Assembly (NCBI RefSeq): GCF_900102545.1
Contig: NZ_FNBN01000004.1
Location: forward strand, 372,001 to 436,000
Source of the DNA: Chitinophaga filiformis
Lineage (GTDB): Bacteria; Bacteroidota; Bacteroidia; Chitinophagales; Chitinophagaceae
DNA length: 64,000 bases
Direction of reading: 5' to 3'
Shown piece after piece: positions 16,379 through 24,112 of this stretch. The first letter of the stretch is position 1; each line of letters begins with the position of its first letter. The position numbers were made by a program, and so were the translations under genes. The notes under the pieces were generated by a model. That model saw nothing but the letters and a program-made list of their open reading frames with translations. It was not told the DNA's origin and did not search any database.

Positions 16379-17574
16379 CGTTTTCCGCCATATACCAGCT
16401 GCAGATACCTCTTTTCAATGCTCGACCGGTAGAGGTAAAAGGGAAGCTGTACAATGGCAAAAACCAACAGTAACAAAGGATGTGGCCACATATAAAACAG
16501 GGCGGTAAAGGTGATTACAAGTCTCGCATATTCCAGGTAAAACACCCAGCGCCGTTGTTCCATAATGGCGCCAACGTTCACCAGCGTCAGTAAAATGACC
16601 AGGGTAATGCACAGCTGGGCAAAGACAGGCACATAATTTTCAAACAACAGGAAGAGGAACAACAACAGAAGAATGGCCCCCATTTGTCCTACCACATACT
16701 GCTGCAATTTCTTTGAAGTCCCTACAGTGGTATTACGGAACAGGAAGCGCTCTTCCAGTTTTGGGCGAATCTCCGGATCTATATGATCAGGCTTACCAAA
16801 CACTACATTCCAGCGGGCCCTGAAGCCTTTGCTCTGTTTTAACGTATAGTATATTTCAAGAATGAAATGAAAATGCTGCCATAAAAAACTGTGGCTGTCG
16901 AGTGGTTTTGTCAGGCCATATTCAGGTTCCTCTTCTTCCTGGGCAAAAGTTCCAAACAGCTTGTCCCATATAATGAAGACATCCCCATAGTTCTTGTCCA
17001 GGTATTTATCATTGGATGCATGGTGCACCCTGTGATGAGAAGGTGTTACAAAGATATATTCAAGAATACCCAGCTTACCAATGGTCCTGGTATGGATAAA
17101 GAAAGGATAAATGCCATGTACCAGCTGCACGCTGATAATCATTGCTGCGGGAAAACCGATCACCGGCAATATTGACCAGAAGCACATCCTGAAGAAGGCC
17201 TGGAATACAGTGATACGAGCCGACACCGTATAATTGAAATCTTCACTCTGATGATGGACCACATGAGCCGCCCAGAGCACATTTACTTCATGCGCCAGAC
17301 GATGGTACCAGTACCAGATAAAATCTGTAAGAATGAGCAAGGCTATCCAGAGCAGGACACTGGACCTGATGTTAAACAACCCAAAATGGTGTTGCAGGTA
17401 ATCATAGACAAAATAGAAAATACCTACAGTGAAGGTATCCAGCAGTCTTTCTGCGATGCCGATATTAATGTTGCTGACTGAACTACTGAAGCCGAAATAG
17501 TTCTTCCCTGTTTTCCGCGCCACCAGGTATTCTATCCCCATCAATCCAAGGAATAGCGGGACGGCCCAAGCCAT
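16375..17574 (-). CDS. sterol desaturase / fatty acid hydroxylase family protein
   Basis: A di-iron membrane enzyme of about 399 residues. The three histidine clusters are visible: HRLAHE (in WYWYHRLAHEVN), HVVHHQSED and HRVHHASN. Four or more hydrophobic segments surround them, and the C-terminal third has further membrane segments. Family members hydroxylate or desaturate lipids. A GTG at 17589 is possible, but ATG 17574 starts the first membrane segment directly. It converges on the ECF sigma gene with a 4-bp overlap. The substrate is unknown; some Bacteroidota homologues act on fatty acids or carotenoids. Confidence 0.88.
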   Translation of the reverse strand: MAWAVPLFLGLMGIEYLVARKTGKNYFGFSSSVSNINIGIAERLLDTFTVGIFYFVYDYLQHHFGLFNIRSSVLLWIALLILTDFIWYWYHRLAHEVNVLWAAHVVHHQSEDFNYTVSARITVFQAFFRMCFWSILPVIGFPAAMIISVQLVHGIYPFFIHTRTIGKLGILEYIFVTPSHHRVHHASNDKYLDKNYGDVFIIWDKLFGTFAQEEEEPEYGLTKPLDSHSFLWQHFHFILEIYYTLKQSKGFRARWNVVFGKPDHIDPEIRPKLEERFLFRNTTVGTSKKLQQYVVGQMGAILLLLFLFLLFENYVPVFAQLCITLVILLTLVNVGAIMEQRRWVFYLEYARLVITFTALFYMWPHPLLLLVFAIVQLPFYLYRSSIEKRYLQLVYGGKR

Positions 17575-17758
17575 GTGATTTAAATGCACGTGATTTAGTT
17601 TCGATTACAGATAAAATCTCCATTGCTTGGTGGCCAACAGAGTGAAATCAAAACAATATTACAATTTTTCTCACATATTAGTCCATCATTTTTGTAGACA
17701 AATAGAAAGCCAATTACAAATGTGCAGTAAACCACACATCTGCAATTGGCATCAGGTA

Positions 17759-18820
17759 TTAGAATTGGGCGCGGAAGCCGATTGGTATTTCCTTCCTTTC
17801 GAAGGAAGGCTCATTTTGATTCATGACCTCTGCAATGGTCATGGGACGGGTAATAACGTTATCAAACCCATGTTTGCCAGACAGTTGCTGTGCTTTTGGA
17901 ACAGACAGTTTACCAAATTCATATTTGGCGATCAACCTGCCTTTCCGCATCAATGCGCTGTCTATCTGGGATAGATCGCTGTTGAAAGTACATACTATCT
18001 GTACATTTAAACAATCAGCCAAAAGGCCGTCTGACAGGTTTAACAGGTTCGAGACAGATGAATTGCCTGTTGTCTTCCTGTCCATAATAATGTTTTCAGC
18101 ATCTTCGATGACCAGGATCGTGTTGGGATTGCTGATCAACAGGTCTATGAAATCTGGCGACATGATATTTCCTGCCACAGAAGGCGACAGGAACATTACA
18201 CGTTTCTTTAACCTTCCGATCAGGTAACGCAGGTAAGTGGTCTTACCGGTGCCCGGAAGTCCGTGTAGCAGCACGATACCTTTATCATCATTGGTGTTCA
18301 ACCGTTTGTAGATCAACTGATCGATTTCCCTGAAATCATCTTCGTAAAATAAAGAGAGATCCAGCTTCGTCCTCTTAAATTCCATCGCTCTGAGTTTCAA
18401 ACCCTGATCTCCTGTTGTGATAAGATTGATCTCATATTTCTTGCGCTTTTCGCGGGTACGGTATTTACGTACCAATGTTGTCACTTCAGTGATAAACTCC
18501 GGGGATGTTCCATTGTGTAATATCTCACAGTAATCATCGCCGAATTCGATCACACTCTCATTATTCATGACGATGAGGGCAAGATCATGTTTATATTCTT
18601 TGTCTTTATCACCGATCTCTTCTCTAAGATAAACTTTCGTGATACGGTCTGCGAATGCTTTTCTGAATGCCTCCAGTGATTTTTCTCCATTCAGAGAATA
18701 AATAAAATTGATATTGGGCAAAGCATTAAAGCTATACAGATATAAAGCCCTGCCTTCCATTAATCCATTATCAAAAATATTATCGCCACCAATCATCCGC
18801 TTCTGTATAATGTTGTCCAT
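17759..18820 (-). CDS. AAA family ATPase
   Basis: A soluble ATPase of 353 residues. The C-terminal half has the Walker A loop LHGLPGTGKTTYL and Walker B TILVIEDAENII, followed by an arginine-rich stretch (ALMRKGRLIAKYEFG) like the sensor/arginine-finger region of AAA proteins. The first 170 residues match no domain I recognise. The start is set at ATG 18820, because the upstream TTG at 18841 lies inside the predicted -7 box (18839-18846). The gene follows two small ORF/terminator units. Role unknown; many AAA proteins of this shape are protein remodellers. Confidence 0.85.
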   Translation of the reverse strand: MDNIIQKRMIGGDNIFDNGLMEGRALYLYSFNALPNINFIYSLNGEKSLEAFRKAFADRITKVYLREEIGDKDKEYKHDLALIVMNNESVIEFGDDYCEILHNGTSPEFITEVTTLVRKYRTREKRKKYEINLITTGDQGLKLRAMEFKRTKLDLSLFYEDDFREIDQLIYKRLNTNDDKGIVLLHGLPGTGKTTYLRYLIGRLKKRVMFLSPSVAGNIMSPDFIDLLISNPNTILVIEDAENIIMDRKTTGNSSVSNLLNLSDGLLADCLNVQIVCTFNSDLSQIDSALMRKGRLIAKYEFGKLSVPKAQQLSGKHGFDNVITRPMTIAEVMNQNEPSFERKEIPIGFRAQF

Positions 18821-18838
18821 GTTGTTTAAATAGGTATG

Positions 18839-18846
18839 CAAATGTA
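18839..18846 (-). promoter_or_regulatory. predicted promoter of the AAA ATPase gene
   Basis: The minus-strand box TACATTTG fits TAnnTTTG and would give a leader of about 12 nt before ATG 18820. This short spacing decides the start of the ATPase gene. Confidence 0.6.
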
Positions 18847-18959
18847 CATGTTGGTTATCATATACCGGAACGCACTCCTGGCGTCCGGCAATGACAACGG
18901 GGGGTTAATGCAAATCTAAGATGAAAACAATGTGTTGATGATTGATGAAGGTTCAATTT

Positions 18960-18983
18960 AAGCGGGGTAAGAATACCCCGCTT
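18960..18983. terminator. GC-rich hairpin between small ORF D and the AAA gene
   Basis: A perfect 10-bp stem (AAGCGGGGTA / TACCCCGCTT) with a 4-nt loop. It has no strong U-tract on either strand, so it could be a weak terminator or a structural element. Confidence 0.45.
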
Positions 18984-19027
18984 TACGTTAACTAATTGTA
19001 CCTACTCAATCCAAAATATCATAAAAA

Positions 19028-19055
19028 AACCCGGTCAGTTTGCACAGACCGGGTT
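19028..19055 (-). terminator. intrinsic terminator after small ORF D
   Basis: On the minus strand AACCCGGTC and GACCGGGTT form a 9-bp stem, followed by a run of seven T. It lies 25 bp past the stop of small ORF D. Confidence 0.85.
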
Positions 19056-19079
19056 AATAACGTTAACGTGTATACTACG

Positions 19080-19181
19080 TCATCGCATACCTGGTCTGAC
19101 TAGTGCTGCTATCATCAGCACTACGCTCCAATCCGCAGACTGGCCCTGGTTACTATGTCTTTTTATCTGTTTGCCTTTCAT
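19080..19181 (-). CDS. small ORF D (33 aa) or small RNA
   Basis: Reads from an ATG to TGA as a 33-residue peptide with a basic N-terminus (MKGKQIKRHSNQGQ) and a hydrophobic patch (WSVVLMIAALV). It is followed by a strong terminator, and preceded by the terminator of small ORF C. The DNA also folds into a local hairpin (GTGCTG...CAGCAC), so a structured small RNA is equally possible. No promoter box was found directly upstream, so it may depend on read-through. Coding status is uncertain. Confidence 0.35.
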   Translation of the reverse strand: MKGKQIKRHSNQGQSADWSVVLMIAALVRPGMR

Positions 19182-19200
19182 TCAGTTTAGCTGAAAAGAA

Positions 19201-19230
19201 AAAGCCCCGGGGCCTTGGTCCCGGGGCTTT
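19201..19230 (-). terminator. intrinsic terminator after small ORF C
   Basis: Arms AAAGCCCCGGG and CCCGGGGCTTT form an 11-bp stem, followed on the minus strand by TTTTTCTTTT. It lies 21 bp past the stop of small ORF C. Confidence 0.88.
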
Positions 19231-19251
19231 ATATATGCTAATAAGTTATTC

Positions 19252-19344
19252 TCATTTAAACTTATAACATGCCCGGAACCCGCTGCGACCACCCTTCTCA
19301 AAGGATGCTGGCGTTGTGTTCATGTGAATTTGTGTATTGAGCAT
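19252..19344 (-). CDS. small ORF C (30 aa) or small RNA
   Basis: Reads from ATG 19344 to TGA as 30 residues (a second in-frame ATG lies seven codons in), ending GRSGFRACYKFK, basic and aromatic. It has its own promoter, TATATTTG with TTG 21 bp further upstream, about 35 bp before the ATG, and its own strong terminator, so a transcript of about 180 nt is well supported. Whether the peptide is made is not. It resembles nothing I recognise. Confidence 0.42.
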   Translation of the reverse strand: MLNTQIHMNTTPASFEKGGRSGFRACYKFK

Positions 19345-19376
19345 GTTGTTAAATAGTTTATTCGTTAATGATAGTG

Positions 19377-19408
19377 CAAATATATATCGATTATTGGAAC
19401 TTTAACAA
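19377..19408 (-). promoter_or_regulatory. promoter of small transcript C
   Basis: The minus-strand -7 box TATATTTG (19384-19377) and TTG (19408-19406) with 21 bp between them fit the Bacteroidota consensus on both elements. It is one of the best promoters in the window. Confidence 0.75.
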
Positions 19409-19468
19409 ATTTTTTGCACTTTTTTCTTTAAAGATTTTCTATCCCGTTTCTATCCGTGCTATAAAAAT

Positions 19469-19491
19469 ACCGGTGGCATTCAACCACCGGC
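19469..19491 (-). terminator. intrinsic terminator after dinB
   Basis: On the minus strand CCGGTGG and CCACCGG pair around a 7-nt loop, followed by TATTTTTAT. It lies about 55 bp past the DinB stop codon. Confidence 0.8.
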
Positions 19492-19547
19492 ACTTATTTT
19501 TACTCCAAAGGGTACCCAAAACAACAGACGATGAGAGGTCGACCTAT

Positions 19548-20177
19548 TTATATCAATAACATGCTTTCTGCTTCTTCGTCAGGAGCATTCACTGTATCAT
19601 TTGTCACCACATCATCTTCTGTTGATGCTCCTTCATATTGTTTAGCCAAACGTTGCATCTGACGGATATGCCGTTCAATGTGTTTGGTAAGGAAATAGAT
19701 ATATTGATAGATATCCAGTTTACCTAAATGGTTCACAGACATGTTGGTCAATACCAGCATACCTTCGCCATTCTTCAGCAAACTAAGGTTATACATACAT
19801 TGTGCGAACTGTTGTTTGAGCAACGCTCTGATATCCCTCATATCCTGCAGACCACTTGGTTCCAGGTGTTCAGGCCTGATCCAGCCAAATGAACGGCTAC
19901 CAATTACGTCGATCTTATCGAACTTATCCTGGTAGTCTGCCGGTAAGATGACAGCGTTTGCGGAACGTTTACGTTCCAGTGCTCTGCGTGTGCTCTTATT
20001 AATAATAAGCAACAGAAAATAGTTGGTCAGGCTGATATGCTCCAGTACCTCCCGGATATTCCACTGGTTTGTATCCGGTTTAAAGTGTAACAGGTCGAAA
20101 TCTTTTTCGAACCAGGTGTCTAACTCCCTGAAGTTGGTAAGCAAAGCCTCTCTTACTGATTGAATTACGTTTCTCAT
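19548..20177 (-). CDS. DinB family protein
   Basis: A 209-residue protein of the DinB/YfiT four-helix bundle superfamily. The histidines expected to bind a metal are seen in NIREVLEHISLTN (about residue 47) and near the C-terminal end in FLTKHIERHIRQMQRL. Family members are metal-dependent, often thiol-linked, transferases; the substrate is unknown. The C-terminal 30 residues are acidic and probably disordered. The gene sits between two pairs of small ORF/terminator units and has its own terminator. No TAnnTTTG box was found just upstream, so it may rely on read-through from the units before it. Confidence 0.85.
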   Translation of the reverse strand: MRNVIQSVREALLTNFRELDTWFEKDFDLLHFKPDTNQWNIREVLEHISLTNYFLLLIINKSTRRALERKRSANAVILPADYQDKFDKIDVIGSRSFGWIRPEHLEPSGLQDMRDIRALLKQQFAQCMYNLSLLKNGEGMLVLTNMSVNHLGKLDIYQYIYFLTKHIERHIRQMQRLAKQYEGASTEDDVVTNDTVNAPDEEAESMLLI

Positions 20178-20269
20178 GATCTATCGGTTTGGGGTTATGC
20201 ACCTGACCAGCTCCACTTTCTGTATACGGCTCTGGCACATAACAGTATTTATTGAATATTTATAAAAAA

Positions 20270-20295
20270 ACCCGGCTCCATCAAATGGGCCGGGT
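20270..20295 (-). terminator. intrinsic terminator after small ORF B
   Basis: On the minus strand ACCCGGC and GCCGGGT pair, followed by a run of seven T. It lies between small ORF B and dinB. Confidence 0.82.
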
Positions 20296-20320
20296 AGCAT
20301 ATACATAAGTTCTATGTTGG

Positions 20321-20440
20321 CTACATACCATACCCATTAGGCTTCCTTAAGGCGAAGCCATCCTTTCGTACAATCACCGCCGGCTTTACCGGACGATATA
20401 TATACCTTACAGTTATCCCACAGTTGTCTTGCTCAATCAT
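20321..20440 (-). CDS. small ORF B (39 aa) or small RNA
   Basis: Reads from ATG 20440 to TAG as 39 residues, basic and rich in Tyr, Val, Pro and Gly, with the end KDGFALRKPNGYGM. It follows the terminator of small ORF A within about 20 bp and is itself followed by a terminator. The DNA can fold locally (GGCTTC...GAAGCC). No promoter box is seen between the terminator of A and this ORF. It could be a leader peptide for dinB, an independent micropeptide or part of a small RNA. Confidence 0.38.
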   Translation of the reverse strand: MIEQDNCGITVRYIYRPVKPAVIVRKDGFALRKPNGYGM

Positions 20441-20461
20441 CGTTTAGATTCTTCTAAAGCA

Positions 20462-20490
20462 AAAAGTCCCGCAATCTCTGCGGGACTTTT
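20462..20490 (-). terminator. intrinsic terminator after small ORF A
   Basis: Arms AAAAGTCCCGC and GCGGGACTTTT form an 11-bp stem on the minus strand, ending in TTTTT. It lies about 29 bp after the stop codon of small ORF A. Confidence 0.88.
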
Positions 20491-20518
20491 GTTATATCAT
20501 TTGATAACTTGAAATTCG

Positions 20519-20611
20519 TTAACAATTGGTGCAACATACCCGCAACCTACTTCTGGCCTGCTTTTGCTTACAGGACACCGCCGAAATAGTATATTCTGGA
20601 TTGCGTTTCAT
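20519..20611 (-). CDS. small ORF A (30 aa, Cys-rich) or small RNA
   Basis: Reads from ATG 20611 to TAA as 30 residues with four cysteines (C14, C26, C27, C30), starting MKRNPEYTISAVSC. A promoter box lies 18 bp before the ATG and a strong terminator follows, giving a transcript of about 160 nt. The short leader resembles that of the AAA gene. Translation is unproven. Confidence 0.42.
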   Translation of the reverse strand: MKRNPEYTISAVSCKQKQARSRLRVCCTNC

Positions 20612-20628
20612 TTTTTTTATTGCTAACA

Positions 20629-20636
20629 CAAAGGTA
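20629..20636 (-). promoter_or_regulatory. promoter of small transcript A
   Basis: The minus-strand box TACCTTTG fits TAnnTTTG exactly. The flanks are A-rich. A TTG at -33 is not present. Confidence 0.65.
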
Positions 20637-20894
20637 TTTTTTATTTTTTTTATTTCCGCATTTTAACTAATAAACTTTTTCTATACTCACATCAATTTTT
20701 TGTTAACAGGCAGGTATACCTTAAATCCGCATGCGCCCCTGATTCCATAAAGCTATATCCATGGCGCTTTCCGGTTAAAATTGATCCCCATCATATATAT
20801 ATCCTGTGTTGCAATAAAACTTTGGTATGTGCGAATGCTGCACCCGTTCTGGCCCTGTTACCCGACGACTATTTACATTACTTCAATGCCGATA

Positions 20895-21097
20895 GCCCAT
20901 TCTACTGTCTATATTCAATCAACCCCACTTGCAATCAATACTGACAGCCCATTTCACCGCCTATATTCAATCCATCCCACTTGCCGTCAATGCTGACAGC
21001 CTATCCCACTGCCTATATTCAATCCATCTCACTTTCCGTCAATACTGACAGCCCATTCTACTACCCAATATTCAATCTATCTCACTTGCCGTCAATG
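20895..21097. repeat. 52-bp tandem repeat, four copies
   Basis: Four near-identical 52-bp units start at 20895, 20947, 20999 and 21051, each containing a version of CCTATATTCAATCCATC and ending CCGTCAATactGACA. The bases before 20895 carry a partial extra copy. The period is not a multiple of three, so it is not a coding repeat. The last unit ends about 8 bp from the stop codon of the radical SAM gene. Confidence 0.9.
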
Positions 21098-21104
21098 TGG
21101 TTCC

Positions 21105-22187
21105 TCAAAACAATTTCAACTGCACCTGCGGACGCTCAAACAGTGATGTATTGAACTCAAAGCGTTCCTGGTTCAATCCAAGTCTTTTCGTGTGTACTTT
21201 AAACTGCTGACGGATCATATCCGCAATATTCCCCGCTCCTCTCATCCGCCGGCCGAAATCACTGTCATTCACATGGCCACCATGCAGACTCTCTATCTGA
21301 TGCCATACTTTATCGGCCCTGTCGGGAAAGTTCTTATACAACCAGTCGTTGAATATGATCTTCACTGCATCATTCAGCCGGACGACGGTATACCCTGCAA
21401 ACTTCGCACCATTTGCTGCAGCTGCTTCCAATAAAGCCGGCATTTCATGGTCATTCAGTCCTGGTATCATCGGCGCAGTCATCACTCCTACCGGGATTCC
21501 CAGGTCACTCAGCTCTTTCACGATCTTCAGGCGCTGCGCTGCAGTGGTAGTACGCGGTTCCATTTTCTGTCGCAGGTCCTCCTGCATAGTAGTGATGGAT
21601 ACATATACACATACGAGGTTATGCTGTGCCATCTGCTGCAGGATATATTTATCTCTCAGCACCAGCGAGTTTTTTGTAATAATCCCAATCGGCTGCTTAT
21701 AATCCAGCGCGATAGCCAGCAGCTGGCGGGTCAGGAACATCTTCCTTTCCAGCGGCTGATAACAGTCGGTATTGCCGGAAAGAGAAATAGGCTTGGAAAC
21801 CCAGTTCTTATTATCAAGGAATTTCTTCAACAATTCCGGCGCATTGCGCTTCACCACAATCTTTCTCTCAAAATCAAGTCCCGCGCTCATACCCCAGAAC
21901 TGATGCGCATTACGCGCATAGCAATAGATACAACCATGCTCACAACCCTGGTAAGGATTCATGGAATACCACATCCCTACATCGGGGCTGTCCACTTTAT
22001 TGACCAGCGTTTTTGCATGCTCTTCCAGTATCTGGGTAGGCACATCCGCCTGCCACCACTCATCGATGCCTTCTACATGCTCCTGCGCATACTCATTCCG
22101 GAGATACTTGTTCTTTGGATTTAACTGGGCTCCACGTCCTTTGTAATAGGGATTTTCAGGAATCCCCTCCTGAAATGGCAAGGTCAT
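21105..22187 (-). CDS. radical SAM protein of the PA0069 / spore photolyase-like family
   Basis: A 360-residue radical SAM protein. The 4Fe-4S cysteines are Cys82, Cys86 and Cys89 in QGCEHGCIYCYARN, a CxxxCxxC motif followed by the Tyr-Ala-Arg typical of the SplB/PA0069 group. N-terminal RGAQLNPKNKY is also a hallmark of that group. The reaction is not established; the group has been linked to DNA photoproduct repair-like chemistry by similarity only. Beside it on the same strand is a MutS-like ATPase gene, 50 bp upstream, which may or may not be meaningful. Its stop codon abuts a tandem repeat. Confidence 0.88.
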   Translation of the reverse strand: MTLPFQEGIPENPYYKGRGAQLNPKNKYLRNEYAQEHVEGIDEWWQADVPTQILEEHAKTLVNKVDSPDVGMWYSMNPYQGCEHGCIYCYARNAHQFWGMSAGLDFERKIVVKRNAPELLKKFLDNKNWVSKPISLSGNTDCYQPLERKMFLTRQLLAIALDYKQPIGIITKNSLVLRDKYILQQMAQHNLVCVYVSITTMQEDLRQKMEPRTTTAAQRLKIVKELSDLGIPVGVMTAPMIPGLNDHEMPALLEAAAANGAKFAGYTVVRLNDAVKIIFNDWLYKNFPDRADKVWHQIESLHGGHVNDSDFGRRMRGAGNIADMIRQQFKVHTKRLGLNQERFEFNTSLFERPQVQLKLF

Positions 22188-22237
22188 ACAGCTAATATTT
22201 TTAGTAAAAATACTAAATTAATTAGCTATTTACCAAA

Positions 22238-24016
22238 TCATATTATTTCCATCTTTTGCATGAGGAAAGTCGCATTCTTATTGCGCGCCACCCCTTCCCG
22301 GATGCGATAGTCGAAGAAGAGCTGATCGTCTTTAATGGTACTTTCAAAACAATAATTACGAATACGCTGCGGATAAGTATCCTCCATATGCCCAAGTTCC
22401 AGGTCATGTGTGGCGATCATTCCCAGGCAGTGATACTGCAGGAAATGTTCTATCAGCCGGCGGGAACCAGCCAGTTTATCTTCAGAGTTGGTACCTTTCA
22501 ATATCTCATCCAGCAGGATAAACACCTGCTCACCGCTTTTCAGTACTCCCACTATCTGCTGCAGACGTAACAGCTCCGCCTGGAAATAGGATGTATGTTT
22601 GGCAATAGAATCCTTGATACGCATAGAGGTCATGATCTGCATAGGACTGCAGGTAAAACTGGTAGCGCATACCGGCATGCCGCGAAGGCCCAGCAGCAGA
22701 TTGCTGCCTACGCTACGCAGAAAGGTACTCTTTCCACTCATATTAGACCCCGTAATGATCAGGAACTGTTGCGGCACTCCAATGCCAATATCATTACGTA
22801 CGCATTCATGCGCCGGGATCAGCGGATGCCCCACTCCCGTTGCTGCCAACTGTGTACTCTCACTGATGGCCGGATAAATATATTCAGGATGATTATAGGC
22901 AAATGTGGCCATGCTGTTCCAGACCTCCATTTTCTCAATCACATCCAGCCAGCCTGGCAATTCGTTCTTATAGCGGGATTTCCATTTTTCCAGCGCTACT
23001 ATACAATGCAGATCATATAACACAAATGAATTCAGGAACACCCCTATCAGGAGATTCAAACGCTGATCCAGCGCACTACAGATCTTTGATAGCTGATTAA
23101 GCGCTGTTCTCGCTGCCTGGGCCTGTTCGTGCTGGACTTTCAGTAATGCTGCATTTTCCGCCTTTTCTGCGCTGATCAGCGCCAGCAGCCCTGCCAGCTT
23201 GCCAAATATCTTTTCCTTATTGGAAATCAATTGATGCTGTGCATTCACTTTCTTTATCTGTCCACCTAGTATAGTCCAGTTCACACCGAGGAAAAACGAG
23301 AACGGGTAATAATCATCTGCTACAAAATAATACACTGCACTTCCAAGCAACAACAAAGGCATTACCCAACGTGCAACATTCACCCAATTTTTGTCCTGGA
23401 ACTCCAGTGGCAGGGATAACCATTTGTATAGGCCAGGGATATCATCAGGCTGTTCTCCCGTGAGCGTAGCATGAGCGGAGAATAACTGCCGGAATTTAAA
23501 CCGGGGCGTCAATTCACGCACCACATCCTGTTGCAGCCTGATTTGTGCTGCATCCATCAGGGGCTGCTTCAACGTATCTGCCAGGGCCCTCGCTCCCATC
23601 AGCGTACCGGTACGGTTCATATGCGCATAAAGGGAAGCCTGCCCAAATACATCAAGATCACCGGTATACGGATGCTGTTCGTCTGCAAAGCGGTTACCGT
23701 CGCCAAAACCCGATTGCCCGGTAGCGGCCAGCCGCCATTCCTTCTCATTCAGATCCAGCAGGACTTTAAGCAGGGTCAGTTTCTCCTGTTGTGAAAGGTA
23801 ACGCACCAGTACTACTACAAATGCCGCCAGTGGGACCAGTGCTATCAGCAACCAGGTATAGTCAAAATTGCTGCGGAAGAATTGATATCCACAGAATAAA
23901 ACGCCTGCAAAACATAACAGTCTGACCCAGCCCAGCGTGCTTAATCGCTGCTGCACCTGTGATATTTCGGTCTTATAATCGTTGATCTGCTGTTCGTAAA
24001 TGGCAATAGGGGCCAT
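22238..24016 (-). CDS. membrane-anchored MutS-like ATPase
   Basis: About 592 residues. The C-terminal third is a MutS-family ATPase with Walker A ITGSNMSGKSTFLRSVG, Walker B VFILLDEILKGTNSEDK and the IATHD switch. The mismatch-recognition domain I of true MutS is absent. Instead the N-terminal part has paired membrane segments (LGWVRLLCFAGVLFCGYQFF and WLLIALVPLAAFVVVLVRYL) and a second pair near residue 220 (ARWVMPLLLLGSAVYYFVA). The start is set at ATG 24016, because the terminator at 24054-24083 lies before it; a longer form would run through that hairpin. Related genes are annotated as MutS-like in many Bacteroidota; function unknown. Confidence 0.88.
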   Translation of the reverse strand: MAPIAIYEQQINDYKTEISQVQQRLSTLGWVRLLCFAGVLFCGYQFFRSNFDYTWLLIALVPLAAFVVVLVRYLSQQEKLTLLKVLLDLNEKEWRLAATGQSGFGDGNRFADEQHPYTGDLDVFGQASLYAHMNRTGTLMGARALADTLKQPLMDAAQIRLQQDVVRELTPRFKFRQLFSAHATLTGEQPDDIPGLYKWLSLPLEFQDKNWVNVARWVMPLLLLGSAVYYFVADDYYPFSFFLGVNWTILGGQIKKVNAQHQLISNKEKIFGKLAGLLALISAEKAENAALLKVQHEQAQAARTALNQLSKICSALDQRLNLLIGVFLNSFVLYDLHCIVALEKWKSRYKNELPGWLDVIEKMEVWNSMATFAYNHPEYIYPAISESTQLAATGVGHPLIPAHECVRNDIGIGVPQQFLIITGSNMSGKSTFLRSVGSNLLLGLRGMPVCATSFTCSPMQIMTSMRIKDSIAKHTSYFQAELLRLQQIVGVLKSGEQVFILLDEILKGTNSEDKLAGSRRLIEHFLQYHCLGMIATHDLELGHMEDTYPQRIRNYCFESTIKDDQLFFDYRIREGVARNKNATFLMQKMEII

Positions 24017-24053
24017 GGGTTGTCGCGTTAAGGTTAAAACAGTCCTAAAAATA

Positions 24054-24083
24054 CTCATCCTTCGCATGAATACGAAGGATGAG
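24054..24083 (-). terminator. intrinsic terminator after the GH125 gene
   Basis: Arms CTCATCCTTCG and CGAAGGATGAG form a perfect 11-bp stem on the minus strand with TATTTTTAG after it. It starts about 30 bp past the GH125 stop. Confidence 0.75.
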
Positions 24084-24112
24084 CAGTAAAAGATATTATA
24101 GAATAGAGTCAA

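Noticed and set aside
18821..18841. Longer AAA ATPase start at TTG 18841
   Set aside because: That codon lies within the predicted -7 promoter box, so it would not be transcribed.
19080..20611. tRNA, 6S RNA or signal recognition particle RNA in the small-unit region
   Set aside because: No cloverleaf, 6S-type bubble or the conserved SRP tetraloop region was found in any of the four units.
20895..21097. Possible CRISPR array
   Set aside because: The units are head-to-tail copies of the whole 52 bp, with no alternation of constant repeats and unique spacers, and no cas genes are in the window.
21447..22124. Open frame of 225 codons on the plus strand
   Set aside because: It is antisense to the radical SAM gene with its cysteine motif intact.
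24017..24112. Longer MutS-like start at 24112
   Set aside because: It would read through the terminator hairpin of the GH125 gene and adds no recognisable sequence.
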